Assembly: GCF_005796185.1 (NCBI RefSeq)
Contig: NZ_VAHM01000010.1
Coordinates: forward strand, 62,001-126,000
Direction of reading: 5' to 3'
From: Pseudarthrobacter sp. NamB4
GTDB taxonomy: Bacteria > Actinomycetota > Actinomycetes > Actinomycetales > Micrococcaceae
Length of the DNA stretch: 64,000 bases
Shown here piece after piece: positions 34,888 through 43,510 of the stretch (position 1 is the first letter of the stretch; each line of letters starts with the position of its first letter). Under the pieces are notes generated by a model. That model saw only the letters and a list, made by a program, of their open reading frames with translations. It had not been told where the DNA came from and ran no database searches. Position numbers and translations under genes: made by a program.

Positions 34888-35009
34888 TGAAAGTACGTAA
34901 TTCACTGCGGGCGCTGAAAAAGATCCCGGGCGCGCAGATCGTTCGCCGCCGGGGCCGCACTTTCGTGATCAACAAGAAGAACCCGCGCATGAAGGCGCGC
35001 CAGGGCTAG
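34887..35009 (+). CDS. rpmJ: 50S ribosomal protein L36, zinc-free type
   Basis: A 40-residue ribosomal protein ([20 protein letters not shown] then [20 protein letters not shown]). It lacks the four zinc-binding residues of the normal L36, so it belongs to the type B paralogues made during zinc starvation to free zinc from ribosomes. It is coupled to the CobW-like gene (one-base overlap) and sits behind the same Zur-like box. AAAGGAG precedes the ATG. A damaged second copy is at 58178-58300. Confidence 0.95.
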   Translation: MKVRNSLRALKKIPGAQIVRRRGRTFVINKKNPRMKARQG

Positions 35010-35033
35010 CAGGCAGAAGCACCAGCAAACAAG

Positions 35034-35061
35034 GGAGCGGGCGGAGTTATCCACCCGCTCC
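35034..35061 (+). terminator. Terminator after rpmJ
   Basis: GGAGCGGG pairs with CCCGCTCC, loop about 12 bases, followed by TTT. Confidence 0.75.
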
Positions 35062-35105
35062 TTTGGCGTACCCTGAACCGTGAACGATCGCGGAGAGCGC
35101 GCGCC

Positions 35106-35489
35106 CTAGGCGAAGCCCTGCAACCTCTTGATCAGTTCATCCGCCTGGGCCAGGTTGCGGGCCATCTTTGCCCGTTCAGCCACGGCTTTCTCAAGGAAGC
35201 CGGCAAGTTTGGCCTGCGTTTCCTCGCCTGGACCGCCGTCCTTCGGTGCAGCGAAGATCTCCAGGATCTCTGCCATTTCCTCCAGCGAGAACCCCAGCGG
35301 CTTCATCTGCTTGATCACCATCAGGCGCTCGAAGTCGTCCTCCGAATAGACGCGGAAGCCGCCATCGGTGCGGGCCGTGGCTGGAAGCAGCCCCACGTCG
35401 TCGTAATGCCTGATGGTGCGGAGGGACAAACCTGTACGTTCGGCGAGCTCCCCGATGTGCATAGTGGAAGTACCGGTTCGTGCTGCCAT
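35106..35489 (-). CDS. MerR family transcriptional regulator
   Basis: A 127-residue MerR-type regulator with the N-terminal winged helix (MHIGELAERTGLSLRTIRHY, then DDVGLLPATARTDGGFRVYS) and a coiled-coil dimerisation region (LAGFLEKAVAERAKMARNLAQ). No Cys pair for metal sensing is seen, so the ligand is not a thiophilic metal. ATG at 35487-35489 follows GGAGGAG. It is divergent from the SulP transporter gene, whose expression it may control; that is inference from position. Confidence 0.88.
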   Translation of the reverse strand: MAARTGTSTMHIGELAERTGLSLRTIRHYDDVGLLPATARTDGGFRVYSEDDFERLMVIKQMKPLGFSLEEMAEILEIFAAPKDGGPGEETQAKLAGFLEKAVAERAKMARNLAQADELIKRLQGFA

Positions 35490-35667
35490 GAGTGCTCCTC
35501 CATAAGTACGCACGGGAAACTCTACCATCACGTTAGGGTAAAGTTAGCGCTGGCGGTCAGACCTCTGTGCGTACTCCCGCCACACCGGCGCGGCGCTGCG
35601 CCCCCTTCATTCTTCGAAAGAGCGAGGGCGCTGACGCGCGTCTTCCTGACCATGAACGGAGCCAGCA

Positions 35668-37191
35668 ATGGCCGTCAAAACCGCCGGGGACGCCCCCGCC
35701 TACACCCCGGAACAGTTGCAGTCAGTCCGGGAAACCCTGAGGTCCCCGCGCCGGCTGAAGACTGAGGTCCTCGGCGGGCTCGTCGTCGCGCTGGCACTGA
35801 TCCCGGAGGCCATCGCCTTCTCCATCATCGCCGGGGTGGACCCCCGCCTGGGCCTGTTCGCCTCCTTCACCATGGCCGTTACCATCGCCTTCGTGGGCGG
35901 CCGCCCTGCCATGATCTCGGCCGCGACGGGCGCCGTGGCCCTGGTCATTGCCCCGCTCGTGAAGTCCCACGGCGTGGACTACCTGATTGCCGCCGTCGTC
36001 CTGGCCGGGATTTTCCAGGTCATCCTGGGTCTATCCGGGGTGGCCAAGCTGATGCGCTTCATTCCGCGGTCGGTGATGGTGGGCTTCGTCAACGCCTTGG
36101 CCATACTGATCTTCATGGCCCAGGTTCCCGAACTGCTGGGTGTGCCGTGGCTGGTGTACCCGCTGCTGGCGCTGGCCCTGCTGATCGTGTTCGGCCTGCC
36201 GAAGCTCACCAACGCTGTCCCCGCCCCGCTGGTGGCCATCGTGGTCCTCACCCTCATCACCGTCCTGGCCTCGCTCACCGTCCCTACCGTGGGGGACAAG
36301 GGCGGGCTGCCGGACTCGCTTCCGTCTCTGTTCATCCCCAACGTGCCGTTCACGCCCGAGACCCTGCAGGTGATCTTCCCGTTTGCGCTGGCCATGGCCT
36401 TCGTGGGACTCCTCGAATCGCTTATGACCGCCAAGCTGGTGGATGACATCACGGACACCCGCTCCAACAAGACCCGCGAGGCGTGGGGCCAGGGCGTGGC
36501 CAACCTCGTCACCGGGTTCACCGGCGGCATGGGCGGCTGCGCCATGATCGGCCAGACCATGATCAACGTCAAGGCCTCGGGCGCCCGAACCAGGATCTCC
36601 ACGTTCCTGGCCGGCGTCTTCCTGTTGATCCTCGTGGTGGCACTGGGAGGGATCGTCTCCGTCATTCCCATGGCCGCGCTGGTGGCGGTGATGATCTTCG
36701 TTTCGTGGGCCACCTTCGACTGGCACAGTATCCACCCCCGCACCCTGAAGATGATGCCCAAGAGCGAAACCCTGGTCATGGTGGCCACCGTGATCGTCAC
36801 CGTGGCCACACACAACCTGGCCATCGGCGTCGGCGTTGGGGTCCTGGTTGCCATGGTGCTGTTCGCGCGGCGGGTGGCCCACTTCGTAACCGTCGAGCGG
36901 ACCGTCTCCAATGCGGGGGGACAGGAGACTGCCACCTACGTAGTGAACGGAGAGCTGTTCTTCGCCTCCTCCAACGACCTCTACACCCAGTTCGAGTACG
37001 CGAGGGACCCCGGGCACGTGGTGATCGACATGCGCGCCTCACACCTCTGGGACGCCTCCACGATCGCCGCCCTGGACGCGATCACTGAAAAGTACCGCGC
37101 CCACGGCAAGGACGTGAAGATCACAGGCCTGAACGACGCCAGCACCACCATGCGCGAACGCCTCGGCGGAAAGCTGGGCGCGGGGCACTAA
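35668..37191 (+). CDS. SulP family anion transporter with STAS domain
   Basis: A 507-residue SLC26/SulP transporter. About twelve to fourteen helices (start [20 protein letters not shown], the [16 protein letters not shown] segment, [16 protein letters not shown]) are followed by a cytoplasmic STAS domain ([20 protein letters not shown]). Family substrates are sulfate, bicarbonate, chloride or others; not predictable here. Stops eight bases before the stop of the convergent GAF-ANTAR gene with no obvious terminator between. Confidence 0.92.
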   Translation: MAVKTAGDAPAYTPEQLQSVRETLRSPRRLKTEVLGGLVVALALIPEAIAFSIIAGVDPRLGLFASFTMAVTIAFVGGRPAMISAATGAVALVIAPLVKSHGVDYLIAAVVLAGIFQVILGLSGVAKLMRFIPRSVMVGFVNALAILIFMAQVPELLGVPWLVYPLLALALLIVFGLPKLTNAVPAPLVAIVVLTLITVLASLTVPTVGDKGGLPDSLPSLFIPNVPFTPETLQVIFPFALAMAFVGLLESLMTAKLVDDITDTRSNKTREAWGQGVANLVTGFTGGMGGCAMIGQTMINVKASGARTRISTFLAGVFLLILVVALGGIVSVIPMAALVAVMIFVSWATFDWHSIHPRTLKMMPKSETLVMVATVIVTVATHNLAIGVGVGVLVAMVLFARRVAHFVTVERTVSNAGGQETATYVVNGELFFASSNDLYTQFEYARDPGHVVIDMRASHLWDASTIAALDAITEKYRAHGKDVKITGLNDASTTMRERLGGKLGAGH

Positions 37192-37199
37192 ATTTCAGG

Positions 37200-37943
37200 T
37201 CAAGCGTCGAAGTGCGTCAGCACTTCCGGGTCCTGCGAGATGGACGAAACCACTGCCGCTGCCACCTCGCGGAGCTTCATATTGCGGGAGCTGGAGGCGA
37301 TCTTGAGGATCTTCATCGCAGCGTCCTGCCTGCAGCGGTTCTGGGCCATGATTGCCCCAACGGCAATGTCGATGGTGGTCCGCGATTCCATCGCAGCCTT
37401 CAGGTGCCGGCGGTCATCGCTCAACTGGCCGATCCGGACTGCCAGTCGCAAAGTTTTGGAGGCCTGCGCGGCGTAGGTTTCGGCTTTGTCGATGTCCGCG
37501 CCGCTGAAGGCATGGGTGCGGGTGGAATAGAAGTTGAGCCCGGCGTTCGCCTCGCCTTCGAGCGGGAGCGGAACGGAGAGGATGGACCCGATTCCCTCGG
37601 CCCAGGCGGCGCTGCAGTAGGGGCGCCAGTGCGGCTCCTCCCGCAGGTCGGGTACATGGGTGGTGTTCATGTCGGTAACAGCTGCAAGGCAGGGCCCGTC
37701 GCCGAAGCCGTACTGCACTTCATCCAGGGCCCGGACGCGGGGGTCACTGGTGGCCACGGTGGTCGGCTTCTTCCGTCTCAGCAGTGTCACCCCGCACAGG
37801 AGGTCGTTATGCCCCGAAAGGCTCGTGGCGGAGAAGACGGCGAGTTCGTTGAGTAATTCGTCCACGTCCTCAGTCCGGAGGACGAGGTCCTGGAGCTGGT
37901 CCGCCACACTGGTGCCCTGCTGCGTGCTGCTGTCCTGGGCCAT
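37200..37943 (-). CDS. GAF and ANTAR domain regulator
   Basis: A 247-residue paralogue of the protein at 19063-19800. GAF part: VTLLRRKKPTTVATSDPR, FGDGPCLAAV, LNFYSTRTHAFSGA. ANTAR part: AMESRTTIDIAVGAIMAQN followed by ILKIASSSRNMKLREVA; both end THFDA. ATG at 37941-37943 was chosen because it aligns with the paralogue's start and has GAGG upstream; two more in-frame ATGs lie a little upstream. Signal and RNA target unknown. Confidence 0.87.
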   Translation of the reverse strand: MAQDSSTQQGTSVADQLQDLVLRTEDVDELLNELAVFSATSLSGHNDLLCGVTLLRRKKPTTVATSDPRVRALDEVQYGFGDGPCLAAVTDMNTTHVPDLREEPHWRPYCSAAWAEGIGSILSVPLPLEGEANAGLNFYSTRTHAFSGADIDKAETYAAQASKTLRLAVRIGQLSDDRRHLKAAMESRTTIDIAVGAIMAQNRCRQDAAMKILKIASSSRNMKLREVAAAVVSSISQDPEVLTHFDA

Positions 37944-38074
37944 GCGGCCTCGTTCCCTTGTCATGCCATCCATCAACGGCCATTGGCATCGGAAAGACTG
38001 CCGCCCGCCCTGTTGGCGGAAGTCCAGTCTATTGCTTATTGACCTTTATGGCGTGTATCCCCACCCCCTGTTCG

Positions 38075-38188
38075 TTCCTGCCCGTTGCTTCCCCCGGACG
38101 GGCCTTCCAAGCCGGGACACGCCGTCGTGCACGGCGCGGCCGCCTCCACCTGCGAAAGGTAACCGGACAGGAATGGACGACGGCGGCA
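38075..38188. repeat. Dispersed repeat with inverted ends, copy 1
   Basis: Begins TTCCTGCCCGTTGCTTC and ends with a partial inverse, GTAACCGGACAGGAA, followed by TGGACGACGGCGGCA. An internal GGGACACGCCGTCGTGC block is shared with the copy at 40530-40655. It fills most of the roughly 345-base gap between the GAF-ANTAR and dehalogenase genes; I see no gene there. Confidence 0.65.
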
Positions 38189-38288
38189 CAACAGGCAGCG
38201 GGGTGACGTTTCGCTGCTGCGGCGGCCGGGAGCCGCCTCATGAGGGAACGTGGTTTGGCCGCGTGAGCGCGGCGCGAACGTGGTGCCC

Positions 38289-38966
38289 TCAGTCCGGGTC
38301 CATTGCCAGTGCAGGGGCCAGCTCAGCCAGGGAGGACACGGTATGGTCCGGCGCCTGGAAGTAGTTCGGGTAGCGGCCGCCTGAACGGTTGAGCCACGCC
38401 GTGGCGAGCCCTGCCCGGGACGCGCCGTGGATGTCCCAGGGGTGAACGGCCACCAGGAGCATCTGCTCCGCTGTGGCACCGCAGGCCTCGGCGGCGTAGT
38501 GGTAGGAAGCTTGTCCTGGCTTCCACCCCGGCGCGTCCTCCACGGACAGCAGCAGCTCAAAGCTCCCCCGGATGCCGGCGTCCGTGAACAGCTGCTCGGC
38601 CACCTGGGTGGAACCGTTCGTGAGGGTGGTCAGGCGGTAGCCGGCGGACTGAAGCGCTCCAACACCCTCAGCGACGTCGTCGTGCAGTCCCAGACGGGAG
38701 AAGCCAGCCAAGACATGCTGCACCGCTGACTCGGTGTCCCGGTCCAGATCCTGGCCGGTGAAGAGGCAGCGCAGGGCTTCGGCGCCAATTGTCGCGAACG
38801 TCTGGTTGTCTCCGGCGGCAGTCAGGGCGAAGCCGTCCCGCAGCAGCGTGGCGAACCACAGCTTAGCCAGGTGCCCCGGCGCGCCAACCTCCACGAACCG
38901 CTGGGCCATGGGGGACATGTCGGACAGGGTCTCGTTCACGTCGAAGACAATGACGGCCGGTCTCAC
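38289..38966 (-). CDS. Haloacid dehalogenase, type II-like
   Basis: A 225-residue HAD hydrolase of the L-2-haloacid dehalogenase type. Nucleophile motif DVNETL at the N-terminus (family form FDxxxTL), the TNGS motif, Lys in WKPGQASYHYAA and the acidic loop VAVHPWDIHGA. The last motif differs from the classical SSNxWD by having HPWD, typical of many annotated but untested homologues. Cytoplasmic. Confidence 0.85.
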   Translation of the reverse strand: MRPAVIVFDVNETLSDMSPMAQRFVEVGAPGHLAKLWFATLLRDGFALTAAGDNQTFATIGAEALRCLFTGQDLDRDTESAVQHVLAGFSRLGLHDDVAEGVGALQSAGYRLTTLTNGSTQVAEQLFTDAGIRGSFELLLSVEDAPGWKPGQASYHYAAEACGATAEQMLLVAVHPWDIHGASRAGLATAWLNRSGGRYPNYFQAPDHTVSSLAELAPALAMDPD

Positions 38967-39015
38967 TCAGGCTTCCTTTTGCGCGGCGGAAGCCTCGGCA
39001 CGGCGCGGCTTGTCA

Positions 39016-39168
39016 TTACGTCCTGGCGTTCCGCTTGAGCCAGCCCCACACTGCCGTGGCGGCGAACAGCACCAGAGCTAGGAAGGCCAGCCACAGCAGG
39101 CCCTCGATAATGAAGCCCAGGACGGAGAGAACAAGCCAGATGATCAGCAGTGTGATGATGAGTCCCAT
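39016..39168 (-). CDS. Small hydrophobic membrane protein, 50 residues
   Basis: Two membrane helices (LIITLLIIWLVLSVLGFII and LLWLAFLALVLFAATAVWGW) separated by EG and ending in KRNART. AGGA stands eight bases before the ATG at 39166-39168. Such small hydrophobic proteins are common in Arthrobacter; function unknown. Confidence 0.75.
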   Translation of the reverse strand: MGLIITLLIIWLVLSVLGFIIEGLLWLAFLALVLFAATAVWGWLKRNART

Positions 39169-39390
39169 CCACGAATCCTAGCTCCCGCACCCTTTGACAT
39201 ATGGGGGCTCCCCGGGAGTTAAATGGGGGACTGGAATTATTGACAGCCGCGAGGCGGGGGCGCAGTCTGATACCGCTGGGTGCCAGTGTTGGCTGGCATC
39301 AACGCTTCAGCGCAAGCCCGCCAACCGACCCCGGAGCTGTCTGAAGGCTCCGGATGAACAGTTCCACACACTCCTTGCCAGGAGACCGAA

Positions 39391-39756
39391 ATGACCGCAG
39401 TAAAACTCGATGCAAAATCGTTCGACCAGCCCGACGAAAAGCGCCGCCCGCCGAAGACGCAGGTGGATGTAGTAACGCTCGGCGATGCCACACTCGGCAG
39501 GTTCACGTTCGAACCGGGCTGGCGGTGGTCCGAAACCGTCAAGACCGTGGTCCACACGGACAGCTGCCAGGTCAACCACGTGGGCATCTGCACCGCCGGA
39601 ACCCTGACCGTTCAAATGGAGGACGGGTCGCAGGTCACGGTAACCCCGGGCCACGCCTACACCATTCCAGCCGGCCACGACGCATGGGTTGAAGGCAACG
39701 AACCCTTTGTTGGTTACGAAGTGATGAGTGCCGCCGTCTTCGCCAAGCCCGCCTGA
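39391..39756 (+). CDS. Cupin domain protein
   Basis: A 121-residue single-domain cupin. Motif 1 is recognisable in FEPGWRWSETVKTVVHTDSC and motif 2 in PGHAYTIPAGHDAWVEG, with several His for a metal. Role unknown; family members include small dioxygenases, isomerases and binding proteins. Followed by a terminator at 39803-39828. Confidence 0.82.
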   Translation: MTAVKLDAKSFDQPDEKRRPPKTQVDVVTLGDATLGRFTFEPGWRWSETVKTVVHTDSCQVNHVGICTAGTLTVQMEDGSQVTVTPGHAYTIPAGHDAWVEGNEPFVGYEVMSAAVFAKPA

Positions 39757-39802
39757 GCCAGGCAGTTAAACCTGATCCAAGCGGCTGAAGAAGTACACCA
39801 AC

Positions 39803-39828
39803 AGCCCCGGCGCCGCAGCACCGGGGCT
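39803..39828. terminator. Terminator between the cupin and flavodoxin genes
   Basis: AGCCCCGG and CCGGGGCT form the stem. It lies between convergent genes. Confidence 0.7.
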
Positions 39829-39839
39829 GACTTAAGCCC

Positions 39840-40448
39840 TTAACCCGCGGGGTAGCCGTCCTTCTTCAGGGATCGGGCAAGGTGCGCGGCGTTGCGCGCG
39901 GCCCCGGCGGTAGTGGCAGCCACCTTTTCCGGCACCGTGTCCAGGTCCTTGTAGTCCACCGTCTGCATTGCCTCGCCCACCCAGTACGTGGCGCCCTGCG
40001 CTGGAAAGGTGAAGCCGACGTCGTTCAGCGCCTGCTGCGTATCCGCCACGGTCTTGTGGGCGCCGTCCTCATTTCCCACCACCGCAACAATCGCCACTTT
40101 GTCATACATGATGGGCCGCCCTGCCTCATCAGTTTCGGCAAGGTCGGCATCGAGCCGCTCGATAACCCGCTGCGTGATGCTGCTCGGATGCCCCATCCAG
40201 ATGGGCGTGGCGAGGACCAGAATGTCCGCAGCGAGGATCCGTTCGCGGATTCCCGGCCAGGCATCTCCGTCGCCCATGTCAGTCTGGACGCCGGGCATCA
40301 CGTTGTGGTCCACCACGCGGAGCGAGGCGGTGCGCACGCCGTGGCTCTCGAGTTCGCCCAGCAGGTGCCGGGCTATGAGTTCGCTGCTGGACGGCTCGGG
40401 CGAGGGGGTCAGGGAGCAAATCAGGGCGAGTGCGGTGAGGTCAGCCAT
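39840..40448 (-). CDS. Flavodoxin-family NAD(P)H-dependent reductase
   Basis: A 202-residue FMN-binding protein of the flavodoxin-like fold. The phosphate loop is in LICSLTPSPEPSSSELIARH, the flavin region in ATPIWMGHPSSITQRVIERLD, and VVGNEDGAHKT supplies the second flavin contact. Probably an NAD(P)H:quinone or iron reductase. Cytoplasmic. Confidence 0.85.
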   Translation of the reverse strand: MADLTALALICSLTPSPEPSSSELIARHLLGELESHGVRTASLRVVDHNVMPGVQTDMGDGDAWPGIRERILAADILVLATPIWMGHPSSITQRVIERLDADLAETDEAGRPIMYDKVAIVAVVGNEDGAHKTVADTQQALNDVGFTFPAQGATYWVGEAMQTVDYKDLDTVPEKVAATTAGAARNAAHLARSLKKDGYPAG

Positions 40449-40529
40449 TGGTCATCCTTCTGCTGGGAGTTCGAGGTGCCACTAGGGGATTCGAGGCTGG
40501 AGGCAGCAGGGATTGGCCGGAGGCGTGCG

Positions 40530-40655
40530 CTCCTGCCCAGTTGCTCCTGGGACCATCGCGCACCCCGGGTCGGGACACGCCGTCGTCCGCGGCGCCCCGC
40601 TGCCGGCGGACAGCGTGGCCAAAAAGCAACTGGGCAGGAAGGTACGACGGCGGCA
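40530..40655. repeat. Dispersed repeat with inverted ends, copy 2
   Basis: Begins CTCCTGCCCAGTTGCT and near the end has AGCAACTGGGCAGGA, a 15-bp perfect inverse, then ACGACGGCGGCA. Shares the internal CGGGACACGCCGTCGTCCGC block with the copy at 38075-38188. Non-coding gap between the flavodoxin and DUF2795 genes. Confidence 0.7.
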
Positions 40656-40731
40656 GGCAACGGGGCCGGGATGTCACGGTCCGCCCCTCCAGGCAGGAAG
40701 GGCGGACGGAAGGTGTCTGGGCTATGCCGGC

Positions 40732-40932
40732 TCAGGAGCTGCTGTCGGAGACGGCCGAGCTGACGGAGGTCGGGCTGTCGTACTCGCGGTCCGGGATGGC
40801 TTCAAGGGCCTGGATCACGTTCTCGTCGGCGCCGGAGTCCTTGGCGCTGGACAACAAAGTGTCACGGCTGGCGGGATAGTCCACGCCGCCGAGGAACTTC
40901 TGGATCTGGATAGGGTTCGGAGTTTCAGCCAT
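40732..40932 (-). CDS. DUF2795 domain protein
   Basis: A 66-residue protein with the DUF2795 pattern (NPIQIQKFLGGVDYPASRDT, then LLSSAKDSGADENVIQALEA and IPDREYDSPTSVS). It resembles a small three-helix domain found in many Actinobacteria; function unknown. ATG at 40930-40932 with AAAGGAAAC upstream. Confidence 0.85.
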   Translation of the reverse strand: MAETPNPIQIQKFLGGVDYPASRDTLLSSAKDSGADENVIQALEAIPDREYDSPTSVSSAVSDSSS

Positions 40933-41060
40933 CGTGCAAGTTTCCTTTCTGATGTCAGCTCTCAAGTCCGCAGCTTCTTCTGGAGTGGGCCACGGAGATG
41001 TTCATCCTAGGCCTGTGCGTTCCGATAGGAAAGGTGCTCACTGCCTTGCGGGAAGAATAA

Positions 41061-41096
41061 CAAGTGTGCTTAGTATCTATTTAGTAACCTTACTTA
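41061..41096. promoter_or_regulatory. Two GTAAG..CTTA-type sites in tandem
   Basis: CAAGTGTGCTTAG at 41061-41073 and TTAGTAACCTTACTTA at 41081-41096 lie 47-82 bases before the gene at 41143. The second, read on the minus strand, closely resembles the 28621 site (AAGTAAGG-TACT). Confidence 0.45.
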
Positions 41097-41142
41097 TTAT
41101 CTGGTTCCAGGGACCAGTTGCCCCCTCACTGAAAGCGAGCGA

Positions 41143-41949
41143 ATGATGACGGAGAGCCAGCGGCCTGAGGCTTCTGCCCGAAGCTTTCTCGACCAGTACG
41201 GCAACGCAGCACCGCAGGAATTTACGGCGGAGGCGGGAAGTTCCGGATCCAAGAAGGATGCAGCCAAGGAAGAAGCGTCGGGAATCGCCGGGCAGGCGGC
41301 CGGTGGAGCCCAAAATGTGGTCCAGACCGCCAAGCTCGAGGTTGGAAACGTCGCATCCGAGGCTAAATCCAGCGCCACGGACCTCCTGCGCCAGGCGAAG
41401 TCGGGCTTGAGCAGCCAGGCCTCCAGCCAGCAGCAGCGGGCTGCAGACGGCGTCCGCACCTTCTCCAGCCAGCTGCACACAATGGCTGACGCCCCCGAGC
41501 AGCAGGGTGTGGCCAGCGCTCTGATCCGGCAGGCTGCCGAGCGTGCTTCAGCGGCCGCCTCGTGGATCGAGGGCAAGGATCCGGCAACGTTGCTGGGCGA
41601 CGTCCGGTCCTTCGCCCGGCGCAGCCCGGGCACGTTCCTGCTCCTGGCTGCCGGCGCAGGCCTGCTTGCCGGCCGGCTCGTGCGGGGTCTTCAGCCGGAG
41701 GCCCCCGCCCGCGGTGATACGGCCGCGGTCCCGCCAGAGCAAGCGCAGAGGCCAACAGCAACGTCAGCTCCGCAGCGCAGCGGGGAGCCGGTTCACCAGG
41801 ATTCGGTGACGGCGCCTGCAACCTACGGAGAAACCATCTACGGGGAGCCGGCCCGGCCCGCCTATTCCGGCACGGAAGCCGGCGGAGTCCCGCTGAAGAA
41901 CCTGGACGATCCGTTCAGCGACGTCCGGGCTTCCGAGAGTCAGCCGTGA
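41143..41949 (+). CDS. Hydrophilic stress-type protein with one membrane helix
   Basis: A 268-residue protein, unrecognised. The first 130 residues are Ala/Ser/Gln/Lys-rich and predicted amphipathic-helical (QTAKLEVGNVASEAKSSATD, LLRQAKSGLSSQASSQQQRA), like LEA-type or DUF883-type proteins. A membrane helix follows (residues about 165-185, TFLLLAAGAGLLAGRLVRG), then a Pro/Thr-rich disordered tail. It may protect membranes under desiccation or osmotic stress; this is inference from composition. Start ATG at 41143 or 41146. Confidence 0.75.
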   Translation: MMTESQRPEASARSFLDQYGNAAPQEFTAEAGSSGSKKDAAKEEASGIAGQAAGGAQNVVQTAKLEVGNVASEAKSSATDLLRQAKSGLSSQASSQQQRAADGVRTFSSQLHTMADAPEQQGVASALIRQAAERASAAASWIEGKDPATLLGDVRSFARRSPGTFLLLAAGAGLLAGRLVRGLQPEAPARGDTAAVPPEQAQRPTATSAPQRSGEPVHQDSVTAPATYGETIYGEPARPAYSGTEAGGVPLKNLDDPFSDVRASESQP

Positions 41950-42012
41950 GTACTGCGCGGACGTGACGTACGCCTTACAGATCCCGGAAACATCAATCAA
42001 AGGATAAATATC

Positions 42013-42129
42013 ATGAAGAAATTGCTCATCGCCCTGCTGCCCACCATCATCAGCAAGGTCCAGAAGGCCCGAAAAGCCAAGCAGCTCCGTGCGGCCGGGC
42101 AGGCAAGGCCGCCGCGCAACCGCTTCTAG
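42013..42129 (+). CDS. Small basic peptide, 38 residues
   Basis: MKKLLIALLPTIISKVQKAR followed by KAKQLRAAGQARPPRNRF: a short hydrophobic N-terminus and a very basic tail. AAAGGATAAATATC before the ATG makes translation likely. It follows the stress-type gene by 63 bases on the same strand. Possibly a small membrane-associated protein; function unknown. Confidence 0.65.
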   Translation: MKKLLIALLPTIISKVQKARKAKQLRAAGQARPPRNRF

Positions 42130-42236
42130 GCCCAACCGCTTTTCAGCCCCACCGCTTTTGAGCGCAACCGCGTCTAACAGTGAGCCGTGAGCATGACCGT
42201 CCTCCATCCCGGGAGGGCGGCCCTGCTTTGCCGGTC

Positions 42237-43286
42237 TCAGCCGCCTTGGACCGGGCCGGCTTCAGGCAGGGGGAGCGGGTGCAGATCGGCTATCAGTCCG
42301 GTGGACTCGTAGGACAGCTTGATGTTCACGTTGTAGGTTCCGGGGCGCTTCAGGTCAGGCACCCAGATCTCTGCAACCCCTGCATCGTGCGGGCTGGCAC
42401 CCACCACCCGGTAGGCGAGGTTCTCGGCCATCCACGTGTCCGGCACGTCCAGGCCGTCCAGGGACCAGGTCAGGAGCAAGGGAACCTGCGCGAGTCCCTC
42501 GAGGTCCACCCTCACCGCCACTGTCCAGCCCAGCGGATCCTCGCCCTCCGGGCTGTTGGCCGACTCCACCTCCGACAGTGCCTGCGCAAGCTCTTCGGCC
42601 ACTTGAGCCGGCGGCAGGGTTTCGCCTTTGGCGTCAACTGCCTCAATGATCAGCAACTGCGCGGCGGACACCCCTGCCGGGGGCGCATATGTCTGCATCG
42701 CCGGCTGCTTCACCACCTTGTCGATGAAGTCATCAGGGATGGACGAAGCTGCGCCGAACACCTCGGGCGACACGGACAGGAAGGTAGCGGTGCCTGTTGG
42801 AGTAGGGCTTTCCGACGACGGCGATGAGCCGGACGTGGGCCAGGTGGAAGTTGGTGTGGGGCTGGGTGTTGTCCCAGTCGGTGACGGCGGCGGGTCGGTT
42901 GAGGTTGGCGGGCCCGGCGTTGGCGGATCCACCGTGGATGCCGGTAGATCCGTTGACAGGGGCTGGGCCGGCAGGTCCGGGCGGGCCGGCGGCGTTACTG
43001 CAGGGACGAGGACGGACAGGCGAATACTGGCTCCCGCCCCTTCCGGAACCGGGGTCAAGGTCAGTTCCCTCCCGATCCCGGACCCGGCAAAGCCGGTCAG
43101 CGGGGTGCGTTTGATGATGTTGACCGATTCGATCCGGGCGACGTCTTCGTCAGGGGGAGGGAAAATTCTGTCCCAGAGGTTGAGGACACCGAGGATTGCG
43201 GCTGCCAGGGCGCCGGCGCCGATAATGAGGGTCTTGCCGCGCTTGTACCAGGGAACCTTAGTTGGCGGCTTACGTTTCTTGGGCAC
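42237..43286 (-). CDS. Hypothetical single-pass membrane protein with Pro/Thr/Ser linker
   Basis: A 349-residue protein: basic N-terminus (KKRKPPTKVPWYKRGK), one helix (TLIIGAGALAAAILGVLNLW), a beta-type domain, a long Pro/Thr/Ser-rich low-complexity stretch (residues about 100-165), then an alpha/beta domain ending in LSYESTGLIADLH. It should be anchored in the membrane with the bulk outside. No family recognised. Start GTG at 43284-43286, six bases after GGGAGG; a weaker ATG lies 21 bases upstream. Confidence 0.75.
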   Translation of the reverse strand: MPKKRKPPTKVPWYKRGKTLIIGAGALAAAILGVLNLWDRIFPPPDEDVARIESVNIIKRTPLTGFAGSGIGRELTLTPVPEGAGASIRLSVLVPAVTPPARPDLPAQPLSTDLPASTVDPPTPGPPTSTDPPPSPTGTTPSPTPTSTWPTSGSSPSSESPTPTGTATFLSVSPEVFGAASSIPDDFIDKVVKQPAMQTYAPPAGVSAAQLLIIEAVDAKGETLPPAQVAEELAQALSEVESANSPEGEDPLGWTVAVRVDLEGLAQVPLLLTWSLDGLDVPDTWMAENLAYRVVGASPHDAGVAEIWVPDLKRPGTYNVNIKLSYESTGLIADLHPLPLPEAGPVQGG

Positions 43287-43510
43287 ACCACACCTCCCGG
43301 CCACCATCAGAAGCGCTGGCGCGTTACCGCGGCGTTACTGCCCGGCGGGACCCACCCGGGAAGCGCCGACGTGGTGCGGAACCAACGGGTGGCCGCGGCG
43401 CGGAGACGATAAGAACCGGGCCCGGCAGCAGCAGGGTTAAGCTTTTGGGGTTGCGTTTATGGGTACAGTCACCGCATTAATATTGGACGGAAACGAACAG
43501 GGGCTTGATT

